Below the pieces are notes generated by a model that had not been told where the DNA came from, made no database searches, and worked only from the letters and a program-made list of their open reading frames with translations. Positions 53,022 through 63,687 of a stretch of 64,000 nucleotides of DNA are shown piece after piece (position 1 is the first letter of the stretch; each line of letters opens with the position of its first letter). This stretch comes from Letharia columbiana (taxonomy: Eukaryota > Ascomycota > Lecanoromycetes > Lecanorales > Parmeliaceae), in contig NW_023501042.1 of the NCBI RefSeq assembly GCF_014066305.1, forward strand, positions 124,001 through 188,000, given 5' to 3'. A program made the position numbers and the translations under genes.

Positions 53022-54935
53022 TCAAGGGTTGTTCTCACTCGACATCCCTATTTTCTGCGTATTCATCCAGGTCGGCATCCAACTTCCCCTATTGGCCTTC
53101 TTTCTTGCCGCTACAGCAGCCGCATCCTCTTCTTGCTTCGGATTCTCCTGCACCAACCTCAACGGCCTCAAGCGACTTTGCGTCATGACAGCCCCAGTGT
53201 AATTGTTGGTCCCATTGTTACCGTTGCCGCGGGGCGGACTACCATCCACGCCTCCGCTGTGGTCACTAAATGTGCTATTCGAGCTGCTTCCCGCGTTATT
53301 ATTTTCGCGAGAAGCTCGGCTTGCGCTGCCAGATGGTGCTCGAGATGTGGCATTCGAACTAGCAGCCAGTGGAGGAGAGAAAAATGATGTCCGAGTTGCA
53401 GTCGTCACGCCGGGCGAAATGCCGGGGCTGAGCATAGGCCCACCCGAGCCTGTGGAGGATGGACCACGATACATTTGATTGACTAGAGGAGCAGCGTTGG
53501 GCATTTCAGACTGAGAACGCATCTGCGTGCTCAAGCGGTTGGGTTGGGACCGATCGAGCTGTATAGTAGGTGCCTTGGTAGGATCTTCACTTGGTGGTGC
53601 CGCAGGAGAAGTGCCTATCTGGCTAATGGGGCGAGGGCGCTTAGCTGATCCGGCGATGACTGATGTCGCTCTCTGCAGGAAACCGGGAATGGGTTCGTCA
53701 TCTTTGGCACGCGGAGGTGGCGGTAGCTCCTTGTCGGTGTTTGCAGTCTGGGGTCGCGGTGCACCAGACATGAGATCGGGTGTTTTGTCAAGGATGTACT
53801 CGAACTCCTTGTGTGACAGAAGACGGCCAATGATAGTTTCAATGTATTTCGCCAAAGCCTTATTCTGGTCTTTGAGTGATTTCGCTTCTGTCTCTAGTCG
53901 TCGGTAGTCGTCCGACTTTTCATCGGTGGACTCCATCTCTTCAGAACCCAATTCTTCAGCTAGAGAGCCCAGTCCGGAAGATTGTTGCATTGCTTCGGTT
54001 TTGCTGAAGTCCCCGTTCAAAGTCTTCTCGCTCAGAAGCAGCTGGAAGCTTTCATTGTCCTCCATGAGACGGGCATTTGCGATACGAGTTTCTAGGAGTT
54101 GCTTTTCCAACTCGTGAATTCGCCCCCCTCCTCCACCAGTGTCCAATTCCATGATCTTGATCTGAGCCTCAGCTAGTTCCAGACGCAGTGACTTGATGAC
54201 CTGGTCCTTCTGCATTACCTGCTTTGAAGTATCTTGCTTGGAAAGGTCCTTGGAATCTCTGCATGAAGCTGCAGCGGGTGGAGCGAACTGGTCACTTTCA
54301 CGATTCCTGGGTGATCCAATTCTGGTATCTTCACCATTGTTTCGGGTTTCCCGTTGTGCCAAACCCTCTTTCAGCCGCTGATTGGCGTATATCAAATCGC
54401 CTTCTCTCGTCTTCTGCTCGGCTTTATCCTTCAACATGGATGTCCGTTCTGTCTCATACAGGTCTTGCATTTCCCGTTTCTGGCGAGCAGAGTGGGCCCG
54501 ATCACTTTCAAGCTCCTCGATGTTCTTGTTACTCTGGTGCAACCGGTCTTCAAGCTGGCCCTGCTCTTGCTGACTTTCGTGCAAGCGCGCCTGCAGTAGA
54601 TTCAATTGACGTTGATACTCTTCCGATGCTGTCTCGGCCTTCTGTACCCGACTCCTGAGCTCGTCCATCAGTGAGACATGCTCCGCCCTTGCATCATCCT
54701 CGCTCGCCTCGTCAGAGGCCGTAGTATTCATGCTTAAGAAGCTCGTTTGGGGAGAAGATCGAGCGGTACCGCCTCGCCCAGGCCTTGATAATCCACCGCG
54801 GAGAGAAGGTGATCTGCCCAGACCATTGATGCTTGTAGAAGACCTGGATGGTGAGGATCGAGAAGTAGGGTTGGCTGGTGGCCTCGTATTTGTGCCATTA
54901 TTTGGAGGCGCGGTCTTCTTGTTGGGAGCTGACAT
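53022..54935 (-). CDS. Coiled-coil protein with conserved GRLLSHKEFEYILDKTPD motif
   Basis: Intronless, 637 residues from the ATG at 54935 (MSAPNKKTAPPN); the upstream frame has no ATG. A disordered Ser/Pro/Arg N-terminus of about 80 residues is followed by long heptad-rich coiled coils at roughly 90-400 (VSLMDELRSRVQKAETASEE, LEDRLHQSNKNIEELESDRA, IHELEKQLLETRIANARLME). A short conserved block follows: YIETIIGRLLSHKEFEYILD, then KTPDLMSG. The Ser/Pro/Gly-rich tail ends in a basic patch (VAARKKANRGSWMPTWMNTQ). Proteins of this shape are annotated in other fungi as M-protein-repeat or hypothetical proteins. A structural or cytoskeletal role is a guess. Confidence 0.75.
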   Translation of the reverse strand: MSAPNKKTAPPNNGTNTRPPANPTSRSSPSRSSTSINGLGRSPSLRGGLSRPGRGGTARSSPQTSFLSMNTTASDEASEDDARAEHVSLMDELRSRVQKAETASEEYQRQLNLLQARLHESQQEQGQLEDRLHQSNKNIEELESDRAHSARQKREMQDLYETERTSMLKDKAEQKTREGDLIYANQRLKEGLAQRETRNNGEDTRIGSPRNRESDQFAPPAAASCRDSKDLSKQDTSKQVMQKDQVIKSLRLELAEAQIKIMELDTGGGGGRIHELEKQLLETRIANARLMEDNESFQLLLSEKTLNGDFSKTEAMQQSSGLGSLAEELGSEEMESTDEKSDDYRRLETEAKSLKDQNKALAKYIETIIGRLLSHKEFEYILDKTPDLMSGAPRPQTANTDKELPPPPRAKDDEPIPGFLQRATSVIAGSAKRPRPISQIGTSPAAPPSEDPTKAPTIQLDRSQPNRLSTQMRSQSEMPNAAPLVNQMYRGPSSTGSGGPMLSPGISPGVTTATRTSFFSPPLAASSNATSRAPSGSASRASRENNNAGSSSNSTFSDHSGGVDGSPPRGNGNNGTNNYTGAVMTQSRLRPLRLVQENPKQEEDAAAVAARKKANRGSWMPTWMNTQKIGMSSENNP

Positions 54936-55327
54936 GCTTTGAAAGCCACAATTTACTCCAACAACCCGTAAAACTTTATGTTTGAGAGCATTCCTAATGG
55001 TTCGGTCCGCCACCTGTGTTGTTTATACTCACTTTATAGAGGTCAGCGATCTCGACCGTGATGATGATCATGGTGTTCCCACAGAGACCGGTGCATTACC
55101 TTCATCTCTCGTGCTTTGTTGATGTTGGATTTCCTGGCAAAGCAACGACGCCCAATTCGGTTATCCATGTAGGCCTGATTAAGGGTCCGCTTTTTCTAGA
55201 GATGCTTGGCACGCTAAATCATCCCACACAAACAATTTTAGCCGCAGCGAAATTCCATCACTTGGACACCGAAAAGACCGGAGCGCGTTCAACCACATAT
55301 CAATAACAAAGACAAGAAAGCGCAACG
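54936..55327. promoter_or_regulatory. Divergent promoter of the coiled-coil gene and eL30
   Basis: 392 bp separate the two ATGs. No specific element could be identified by eye. The last bases before the eL30 ATG (AAAGCGCAACG) are A-rich, as usual for strongly expressed fungal genes. Confidence 0.4.
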
Positions 55328-56091
55328 ATGGCACCAGCGGCGACCAAAAAGTCGAAGAAGACGGCGGAGTCGATCAATTCACGTTTGGCGCTCGTCATGA
55401 AAAGCGGGAAAGGTTCGTTACTTCTAGCAGTCATGAGCTCTGGATCATCTACTTCAAAAGACTCAATGGCTGACACCTCATCTTATGTAGTGACCTTGGG
55501 ATACAAGAGTACCCTCAAGACTCTTCGATCCGGAAAAGCCAAACTGGTCATCATTGCCGGAAACACTCCTCCTCTGCGTACGTCCTCAGAGTCCATCTTC
55601 CCCCTTTCGGACCAAACCTTGAGTCTTGAGACGTGCCTTGGGAGTCTTTACTCTACGGACATATTCCAAGGTTCAATAATCCCCGTCTGATAGGCAATTC
55701 TGACTCCGAACTTATAATCCAGGCAAATCCGAGTTGGAATATTACTCCATGCTATCGAAGACCAACGTGTAAGGCATTTTTGCAAAGATTAGATTGGATG
55801 GTTGTCGCTGACAGTGTTTACAGGCATCATTTTGCAGGCAACAACGTAAGCCATCCCGCCCATCCATCTACCATGCCCTGTCATACCGCTTTCAGTCCAA
55901 CGACAAGACCCTGGTCTTTAGGACTTACCCAACGAAGGAGTCTTGATAGAAGACTTTGGAGGGTACACAAACGTACTGACTCTTTACCATAGATCGAGCT
56001 GGGTACTGCATGTGGGAAGCTCTATAGATGTTCTACGATGGCTGTGTTGGACGCTGGTGACTCGGATATCTTGACTGGTGCTACAGCATAA
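55328..56091 (+). CDS. RPL30: 60S ribosomal protein eL30
   Basis: Five exons, 55328-55412, 55491-55577, 55723-55768, 55824-55845 and 55993-56091, give 112 residues (family about 105-115). Read across junctions: [92 protein letters not shown]. All boundaries are GT-AG and every join preserves conserved L7Ae-fold sequence. Exon 4 is only 22 nt (HHFAGNN). Role: large-subunit protein that in yeast also binds its own transcript to repress splicing; whether that occurs here is unknown, though the intron-rich structure would allow it. The next ribosomal gene, uL16, follows 417 bp downstream in the same direction. Confidence 0.95.
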
Positions 56092-56508
56092 ACATAAGAG
56101 ATAGCTCCTCCGGTAGCAAGGAACAAGACGTGAAGATCACCGTGCATTGGCTATGGTTCTGTGCACATAAGTAACCTTGTACCGAGTGCTTCTTGGCCAG
56201 TGTTTTAAGCCACGGTTCGCTACATCGATAGAGAACTAACTATAAGACCCAAGCTACATCGGAAGTTACCAGCAGCGCAACGTTCCTGTAGACTGCCTTT
56301 ATCCTGCGAACAAAGGAGACTTGTAATTTGTAGGGCTAGGGCCAGATCCGTAAGCGGCTTAGTGGCAACTTCGCTGCTTGGAAATCAACCAAAGGCGAAG
56401 CGAATTATGACTCCAGAATGAACATCCTTTTTTAACAACAACCACCACCTTCCTCTAACCATACAGACCGTTCGCAAGAAGTGCAGTATCTCCTAGACAG
56501 TCAACGAG
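56092..56508 (+). promoter_or_regulatory. Promoter region of uL16
   Basis: A 417-bp spacer between two co-directional ribosomal protein genes. It ends in a CA-rich leader (CAACAACCACCACC at about 56438-56451) typical of strongly transcribed fungal genes. No gene is seen. Confidence 0.4.
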
Positions 56509-57465
56509 ATGGCACGTCGTCCAGCAAGATGTTATCGCTACTGCAAGAACAAGGTGAGTGCAAATTTTGGAATTACGCACAGTGTGCCTTTTGTGGGCGA
56601 AGGACACTGCCTGTAGCGCAAGCCTCACAGGGACCTCATCAATTGGTATTCAAGATCATTGCTAAATTCAAATCTTCCCACAGCCATATCCCAAGTCCCG
56701 CTTCAACCGTGGTGTCCCCGATCCCAAAATCCGCATTTTCGACCTGGGCCGCAAGCGTGCCAACGTCGATGAATTCCCCCTCTGCGTCCACATGGTCTCC
56801 AACGAGTACGAGCAGCTGTCCTCGGAGGCCCTCGAAGCCGCCCGCATCTGCGCCAACAAGTACGTTTCCACCCATTCCGTATCCATTTCCATCCCATTCC
56901 CCACCGGCAGACTCTGACCACGTTCGCCCCACAGATACCTCGTCAAAATCGCCGGCAAGGAAGGCTTCCACCTCCGTGTCCGCGCCCACCCTTACCACGT
57001 CGTCCGCATCAACAAGATGTTGTCCTGTGCCGGTGCCGACAGACTGCAGACCGGAATGCGCGGTGCGTGGGGCAAGCCCAACGGAACCGTCGCCCGTGTG
57101 AATATCGGCCAGATCTTGCTCTCCGTGAGGACCCGTGACAACCGTACGTCCACCCCCTTCCCCTTCGCGCTTCGATTCTCTCCGGGAACCGCGCGTTTGC
57201 TGACGGGTGCGATTTTTTTTTTCCAGACCGCGCAACGGCCATCGAAGCCCTCCGTCGCTCCCAGTACAAATTCCCCGGCCGCCAAAAGATCATCGTCTCC
57301 AAGAACTGGGGCTTCACCCCTCTCCGCCGCGACGAATACCTCGAGAAGCGGGCCGAAGGCAAGGTCAGGATCGATGGGGCTTACGTGCAGTTCTTGAGGA
57401 ACAAGGGGCCGATTGAGCGTAACGTTGGGGTGTTCCCGGATGCGTTTGAGACTGCCGAGGCTTAG
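56509..57465 (+). CDS. RPL10: 60S ribosomal protein uL16 (L10)
   Basis: Four exons, 56509-56553, 56684-56859, 56935-57143 and 57227-57465, give 222 residues (family about 214-222). Sequence: [15 protein letters not shown] joined to [100 protein letters not shown]; the end [13 protein letters not shown]. Each intron keeps the conserved frame. Role: built late into the 60S subunit near the A-site/P-site loop; essential for subunit joining. The last intron ends in a run of about 10 T before CCAG, a strong polypyrimidine tract. Confidence 0.97.
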
Positions 57466-58571
57466 AGGATTACTGTATTGCTTGAAAAGGGACAACACGT
57501 CGTGGCACGCATGGATGATGGTGGTTACATGCAGCTAGCTTGAGCAATACGAACTCTCCGAGAATCCCCTTTGTTGACATGTTATGCTGCTTCAGTCTTT
57601 AAATCCCGAACCCTAACATACCACCAACCCCCAGACTCATCCGAACCCCCCCAACCAACCATCCATCCAACCACACTCCCAACCCAACCCCATCCCCATC
57701 CCCACCCCCATTCAAACCCCCTACCATCCCTACCATCCCCCCACCCCCCACCATCTCATCCCCTCCTCACACCGCCTCCCCCATCTCCCCTTGACCACAT
57801 TCGCACGTTGCAAACCCCCGCACCACGGTCTTCAAACCCCGCCCTCACCATGCCCAATTACCCCCCCGCACGATGGTACACCTGCGTCAGGTCGTGCAGT
57901 GGGGTCGCGTAGTCGATTTTCGAGGGTTGAGGTGTGGTGGCGGGGTCGGGGGAGTGCGCATGGTGCTGGGGTGGGGTCGGGTTGGGATTGGGATTGGGAG
58001 AGGGAGGGGGAAGGTGTGGAATGGGGGTTTAAGGGTTTATCATTTTTCGGATGATGTTTGTTTGTCTGTTGTGTAGAGTTTTTGGTCTCAATGATGTGTG
58101 CTATCATTTCTCGTCGTGGTAGTTTGGGTGAGTTCCTGGCGTATATGGCGTCTGTTTGTGCTTCAGCTTGTGCACTTCCACGTGGTCAGGTAAGTGCATT
58201 CTGGGTGAGAGACTTGCTGTTTGATTCGGAAATGAGCATTGCTTGCTCTGGCTCAGTAGTACGTCAGACGTGGTCACGCGTCGAACTTGCCCTCTCCGTT
58301 TTGGGTTCCAAAACTTCTCCAATCTGGCCTGCCTGGCCTCTCTACTGCTCCAATCATCTTTCTTCGGTCGAACGAAGATGGCCACATCGAACCACGTTGA
58401 GGTTGGGAGGGAATTGTAGCTCTGATGCAGAGACTTGGTTCCCAGGCCTGACGACCAGGCGGAGCCGGTCAATGCAGAAGAGGGGTCTCCTCGCTAACAT
58501 CGCGCCGTTTCTCGTCCGGCAAGCTTCACAGTAGTCAGCAAGCGGCCTCGAAAGGCAGGCTCAGAGTTTTC
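57466..58571. other. Intergenic region with extreme C-rich then G-rich tracts
   Basis: No gene is supported. The plus strand is C/A-rich from about 57600 to 57870, then G-rich from about 57920 to 58035. Open frames here come from the low-complexity composition. Confidence 0.5.
57600..58035. repeat. Low-complexity CCCCA-rich and GGGATT/GGGG-rich tracts
   Basis: 57640-57800 is made of CCCCAT, CCACCCC and CCATCCC runs. 57920-58035 has many G3-G5 runs such as GGGTTGGGATTGGGATTGGG. Both have G-quadruplex potential, on opposite strands. Confidence 0.75.
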
Positions 58572-59258
58572 TTACGCAAGGAGACCGATAAAAGCCCAGA
58601 AATAGAACGTAAACACAAACGCCATAACCCACTCCACAAACCCACCACTTTTAAATTGCCCTGTCCAGAGCAACCCTGTGAAAGTACTTCCCAGTAAGAC
58701 CTCCGACACAAGTAGGCTGTTGCTGAACACACAGCTACGCCTCAACAGCTCATTCCCCTTGGCGGGGCCCGACCACATCTCACCCCAGAGGACAAAGGCC
58801 GTGCAGATACAGCTCAGTGCCGTTCCAGCCAGCGCCAGGAACAGAAACCTGCGATGCAGACTCGGATGACCATGATTGTCGAAAAAGGTAATGCAGATGC
58901 GGCACGGGCAAGCCGCCACGTCGAACAAACACGCCAAGATCGAAACCCACTTCTCATAGCGCGGCTGCTCATCTCCCGGCTTCTGAGTCGATACTCTCCG
59001 CTCACGCCGCGCAAGGTGCACGGCGATGATGGTTCCGGTGAGGGTGAGGGAAGAAATGATGCCGCCGGTCATGAAGAGGGGTTGCAGGCGGAAGGCACCG
59101 ATGTCGGAGATGAAGGCGACGTAGGGATTGGCCTGTCCGGGATAGCGAGGGCAGCCCTCGGCTAGCCAGTAGATGAGGAGTGCGAGGAGCGTTATCAGCC
59201 AGACGGTGCCACTGGTTAATGGTAGGAGTTTTAGATGGTGGAAGGTGAGGCGATGCAT
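58572..59258 (-). CDS. Frag1/DRAM/Sfk1-family membrane protein
   Basis: Intronless as read, 228 residues, ATG at 59258. About six membrane segments: GTVWLITLLALLIYWLA, FMTGGIISSLTLTGTIIAVH, WVSILACLFDVAACPCRICI, FLFLALAGTALSCICTAFVL, SNSLLVSEVLLGSTFTGLL, and WVMAFVFTFYFWAFIGLL. The loop PYVAFISDIGAFRLQPLF is the hallmark of the Frag1/DRAM/Sfk1 family (yeast Sfk1 helps position the PI4-kinase Stt4 at the plasma membrane). The stop falls inside GCGTAAGA, which could be a splice donor, so a short further exon is possible. The specific role is inference. Confidence 0.8.
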   Translation of the reverse strand: MHRLTFHHLKLLPLTSGTVWLITLLALLIYWLAEGCPRYPGQANPYVAFISDIGAFRLQPLFMTGGIISSLTLTGTIIAVHLARRERRVSTQKPGDEQPRYEKWVSILACLFDVAACPCRICITFFDNHGHPSLHRRFLFLALAGTALSCICTAFVLWGEMWSGPAKGNELLRRSCVFSNSLLVSEVLLGSTFTGLLWTGQFKSGGFVEWVMAFVFTFYFWAFIGLLA

Positions 59259-60200
59259 GATGGCTTTTGTTCATCAAGCAATGAGAGTCCGTCCGGTTCG
59301 AGGTTTACCCCACAAACATATCAGGAATTGGCATTGGCGATGTCGTCGTTTGTAAACATCATGACCAGGATGGCGAGATCGTTACCGCAGATGGAGTAAA
59401 GAGTGCACAGTAGAGTTGGCCTTTTCTTTTACAACTCCGCGAGGTCTCGGTATAGTATACGCTTATCGTATCCATCTTTCTTTTGTTGCGTGCGTGGGCT
59501 TCATAAGGTAATTGCGTCGGATCCGAGGTTCGACGATAGACTTTCGCTTGGGTCAACCCCGCTTGAATCTCCCGCTCGGTTAGCCAAGTGCAGCCGACTA
59601 CCGGCGGGGTACACTTTTCGACTGTTCTATACTACTTTAGGTGAGGCGCCATCTCTGATTTGAGGTGTAAGCTCTAAGGAAATTTACTGCGGCGTCGCTG
59701 CTAGGATTTAACTTCAGAGGGGACTGCCCGCGCGGAGGAGTTGCATAAATAAAGTAAAGTATGCTGGTGCTCGTTTTTACTTGGTCTTGGGATGTAGAGT
59801 ACGTAGAGTCATAAATCCGTAGACTACTTTACAAGACCTTTGGGAGGTCGTCTTATTCTCTGGAAAACTTGGCTTTGCCTTTGCTTTGTCGGTCTTTGTA
59901 GATATAAGGTGACGATTCGGCCGTCTTTCTCTACTGACTTTGCTTTCCCTTGATTTCATTGCTCTAGCCGATTGAAGCTGCCATCGTCCGGGACCTTAAG
60001 CCTTGCACGCGTAAGGTATGAGGGGGTGCGATTGATGATACCACGTCACAGGTGACACACATCGAACGAAAGACAAAAAGGAAGTCAAGTAAATTCATTC
60101 TGCTGAACCCTGATACCCTTCTCCATCTCTCACACCAAGAGGTGTGTTATTAATATTCACATTGCTCAACATCCTCCATCCAGTACTCGTAGTGTCTTCA
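59259..60200. other. Divergent intergenic region
   Basis: It is the upstream region of both the Sfk1-like gene (leftward) and the P450 (rightward). No gene is supported. Confidence 0.45.
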
Positions 60201-62211
60201 ATGTTTTCCACCATAGTATTGGCCTTGCTGGTCTCATTTGCACTCTATGCATTGAAGATATACACACAGTTCGCTCGAAATCTGACCGCCGCAAAGACGT
60301 CAGGAATTCCCTACGTGATCATCCCTTTCTACCAGGTCAATAGACTTTATCAGCTCTCACAGATATTCCTCGTCCCTATTGTGCGCAAGTTGCCCGCCTC
60401 CTGGACCGAGCTATGGTTTGACTTGACGTTGGAATGGGCATGGGCCCGGCGATATGAACCCTTCAAGCGCTTGGGCACCGACACATTCATCACTGTCAGC
60501 CCCGAACGAAACGAACTTTATACAGCAGACGCTGCCGTTATCAGCCAGATCACAAGTAGAAAGAACGACTTCCCGAAAGCACTCGAGGTGTACGAGTCTA
60601 TCAAGCTATACGGGAACAATGTGATAACATCAGAAGGCCAACTGTGGAGGCACCACAGAAAGATCACAAGTCCCCCATTCTCCGAAAAGAATAACCATCT
60701 GGTATGGACGGAGACTCTGGAACAATGCCAGGCGATGCTCAATGACTGGTTCGACGGCAATACCGGAAAGACGGAGAGCAAGACAATTTACACACTCGCG
60801 GACGATGCAATGAGACTGAGTCTCTATGTGATCAGCAGGGCCGGCTTTGGGGTACATTTACAGTGGCCGGGGACTGAAGGAGCCCATGCCAACGGGGGGT
60901 GTCAAAAACGGAGAAGAGCGCAAAGTATCAAGCCCAGTGACTGCCCAGGGACATAGCATGAGCTATACCGATGCACTGGGATCGCTCTTGCATAATATCC
61001 TATGGGTCCTTATCCTGCCACCATTTCTCTTGAGTAACTCGACCACGGCTTCACATATTTCAGGCTCCCGCTAACTCGCCACAGAGCATCTGCCGTTCCA
61101 AAAGACAAAAGAAGCCCATACAGCCTTCATTGAATGGGGTAAGTACATGGATGAAATGTTTCAGCAAAAGAAAGCTGCGGTCTTGAAGGGGATGGAAGGC
61201 GATAGTATGGACCTGATGACCGCTCTCGTGAAGGGCGCTGGTATCACGAAGGAATCGCTAACAGGAGAGAAACCTCCGGCACAGACTCTGACAGATAGGG
61301 AAATACTCGGCAATGCGTTCGTCTTCATAGTTGCGGCTCATGAGACAACGGCCAATTCTATTCATTTCTGCTTGGTCCTGCTTGCTATGAACATAGCCGC
61401 TCAACGACATCTTCAAGCCGATCTCGATGAAATCTTCCAGGGTCACCCCGTCAGCGAGGCTGAGTATGAGAAAATCATCCCCAAATTGTTTGCCAGTATG
61501 GCTGGTGCAGTGCTCAACGAAGAGCTGCGTCTAATCGCTCCTGTGGTGGGCATCCCCAAATCCACCCTGAAAGAAAGCCCTCAGCCTCTCGAAATTGGAG
61601 GCAAGACATGCACGGTACCAGCAGACTGCTATATTTCTCTCATAACACCTGCCGCGCATCGCAACCCAAATCAATGGCCAACTGGTCCACCCGCGAATCC
61701 CGACAAACCGACGCACCCTCTCTCAAATTTGGACAACGACCTCGAAGAGTTCAAGCCGGAAAGGTGGATTTTGGATCCTGACGCCAAGAATACTGCGAGT
61801 ATGCCTGAGCAGGAAGCGGACACGGAAGCGTCCGATTTGGGAGTCAACACCGCGGCGGATACTTCTGCGGCATTGTATCGCCCACCAAAGGGTGCTTACA
61901 TTCCCTTCAGCGAAGGCCATCGCTCTTGTATTGGGCGACGCTTTGCACAGGTCGAGATACTTGCAGTCCTTGCGCTCATATTCTCGCAGTACAGCGTGGA
62001 ACTGGCGGTGGATGCATATGTCAGTGACGATGAAGTAGATAAGATGACCGATCAAGCGAAATTCGAGGTCTGGAGTAAAGCCAGAGATGAAGTAACAAGG
62101 CAAATGAACGAGGACATGGGAGCTATCATCACACTTCAGCTTCGGAAAGGTGCCATCGGAATCCGCTTCGTGAAGAGGGGAAAGGAGAGATTCGATTTCA
62201 ATGCAATATGA
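60201..62211 (+). CDS. Cytochrome P450 monooxygenase with a one-base frameshift
   Basis: Two exons, 60201-61033 and 61085-62211; the intron (GTAACT to CACAG) rejoins PPFLL to KHLPFQKTKEAHT. About 652 residues if the frame is mended, long for a P450. An N-terminal membrane anchor (TIVLALLVSFALYAL) is followed by GQLWRHHRKITSPPFSEKN (C-helix WxxxR), I-helix FVFIVAAHETTANSIHF, NEELRL (ExxR), FKPERW, and heme loop PFSEGHRSCIGRRFA with the Cys ligand. An insert of about 40 acidic residues precedes the heme loop (about 61780-61880). At about 60893-60898 a GGGGGG run shifts the frame by one between GAHANGG and VKNGEERKV. Substrate unknown; ER-bound, needs a P450 reductase. Confidence 0.9.
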
Positions 62212-62906
62212 AGAGTCGCGGCTCCGAGCCGCCGAAGGAAGCTTCGGATGCTGGCCGTTTTCTGGCGAACCGCATTACCTTAGTGCTACTACCCGTTAGA
62301 AAATTTGTAGCTGCTGGGTCGTGGACGGGATGCAGAGCCGGTCAAGAGCGAGAATGCTCAGGCTTGTGGGCCATGTTTGAGGGTGAGGATCACTGAACTT
62401 CTGAAGACTCGATAACACGCGGGCTGTTCGTCGTTCCAGAAGTCTCTTTGGTTTCCAAGCTTTTTACTCCACCCCACGGTCACTGCTTGAAATCTACTGT
62501 CGAATGAGAGCTGTAAGCATTGCAATTTGGCAACATTATCAGCCGGCGATGAACGAAATCGGGCACTGACGGCCTCTTATCCTGTCTCTACACATCGAGC
62601 CTCTAGACAGAGATCCGTTGTCACTTCTTCATCAACTGCGCTTATCCTTTGCTTGATTCTTGCAATTATCCTACATGATATCATTGAGCCTTGCTTAACG
62701 TGACAAGCTATCCGCGACAGTTGCTTACGGATCGTACCATAGGCGTCCAATCTGGCCGTGTTTGCCAATCCCATAGAAACATATTAAAACACCCGGTTTG
62801 CGGGTGCTGTTGCAATCAGGTAAACGGTGGTTCAGGCAAACTAACAGCAGCCTTCACATTCTTCATCCGTGGAATCCTCCTTCCCATCGCTCAGCCAGTC
62901 TCTGAC
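62212..62906. other. Intergenic region
   Basis: No gene is supported. Confidence 0.4.
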
Positions 62907-63687
62907 ATGGAGCCGTTCGCAAGTGCTTACGCGAATGGTCTACCTTCCTGGCATCATGGTGGACATTTCGACCGCTCGTTTCATAATGATAGCGCTTATG
63001 CCAGCGAAGATTGTGATTTTGTGCCATTTCCGTCATTAGACTTGAACCAAATCTATGAAGACACCGATGAAGTCGATCGCGACTCTCCTAGGACACGGCG
63101 TCATCGAGCTGCAGCGTTCGTCAACGCCCAGTGGTCACGTCCCGCGGTTTCTAGAGCTCGTCACCCTCTCGATGATTCGTTCAACGATAACTGGAGAAGT
63201 CTATGACCTACCTCAACCGCTTCCTTTCGAGGAACAGCGCTACATCTATGACTCTGGCTCTCGGCTGAGGCCTACAGCGTTCTACGACCGTGAGAACTTC
63301 GGCCGCGAACCTGGCCACGCAGCCTCCTGGTGGGGTTCTGAAGAGAGTATACCGGCACTGGAATTTGAAGAACATAGAGCTCGCGTCCCCGATGCTCTGC
63401 CGTCACTCAACAACCGCATCGAAAGCGGGACGGATCGCTCCTCGCCTTCGTCGATTTCTACTCGACACGGCTCCCGTAGTCCAGAGGAGGCTTCGCAATC
63501 TGGGGGCTCTACTACATCCACTCAACCTGACCGCAGAACCCAAAGCTCAATGCGTTCGTCGGCACGGCGCCCACGTCGAAACCAGTCTTCAAGCCGTGAT
63601 GCACAGCTCGCAGCCGCCTGGCAACAGCTCTATCACGAACGTACGGAGCTTGAGAAAGAGAGGAGAGCCTTGAGCAAGAAAGAATAA
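62907..63687 (+). CDS. Unrecognised Ser/Arg-rich protein, frame change unresolved
   Basis: I do not recognise this gene. From the ATG at 62907 a first part reads MEPFASAYANGLPSWHHGGH and ends FNDNWRSL at 63206. The second part, one frame over, reads VYDLPQPLPFEEQRYIYDSG and runs through a disordered Ser/Arg region to a short coiled helix (QQLYHERTELEKERRALSKK), with a stop at 63687. The parts must be joined by an intron (a possible one is 63134 to 63199, GTCACG to GAAG) or by a one-base indel. In frame beyond the stop, sequence stays open to about 63814. No catalytic motif, signal peptide or membrane segment is seen. Confidence 0.45.

Noticed and set aside
57571..57912. Proline-rich ORF downstream of uL16
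   Set aside because: It is produced by the CCCCA-rich tract; the residue content follows from base composition.
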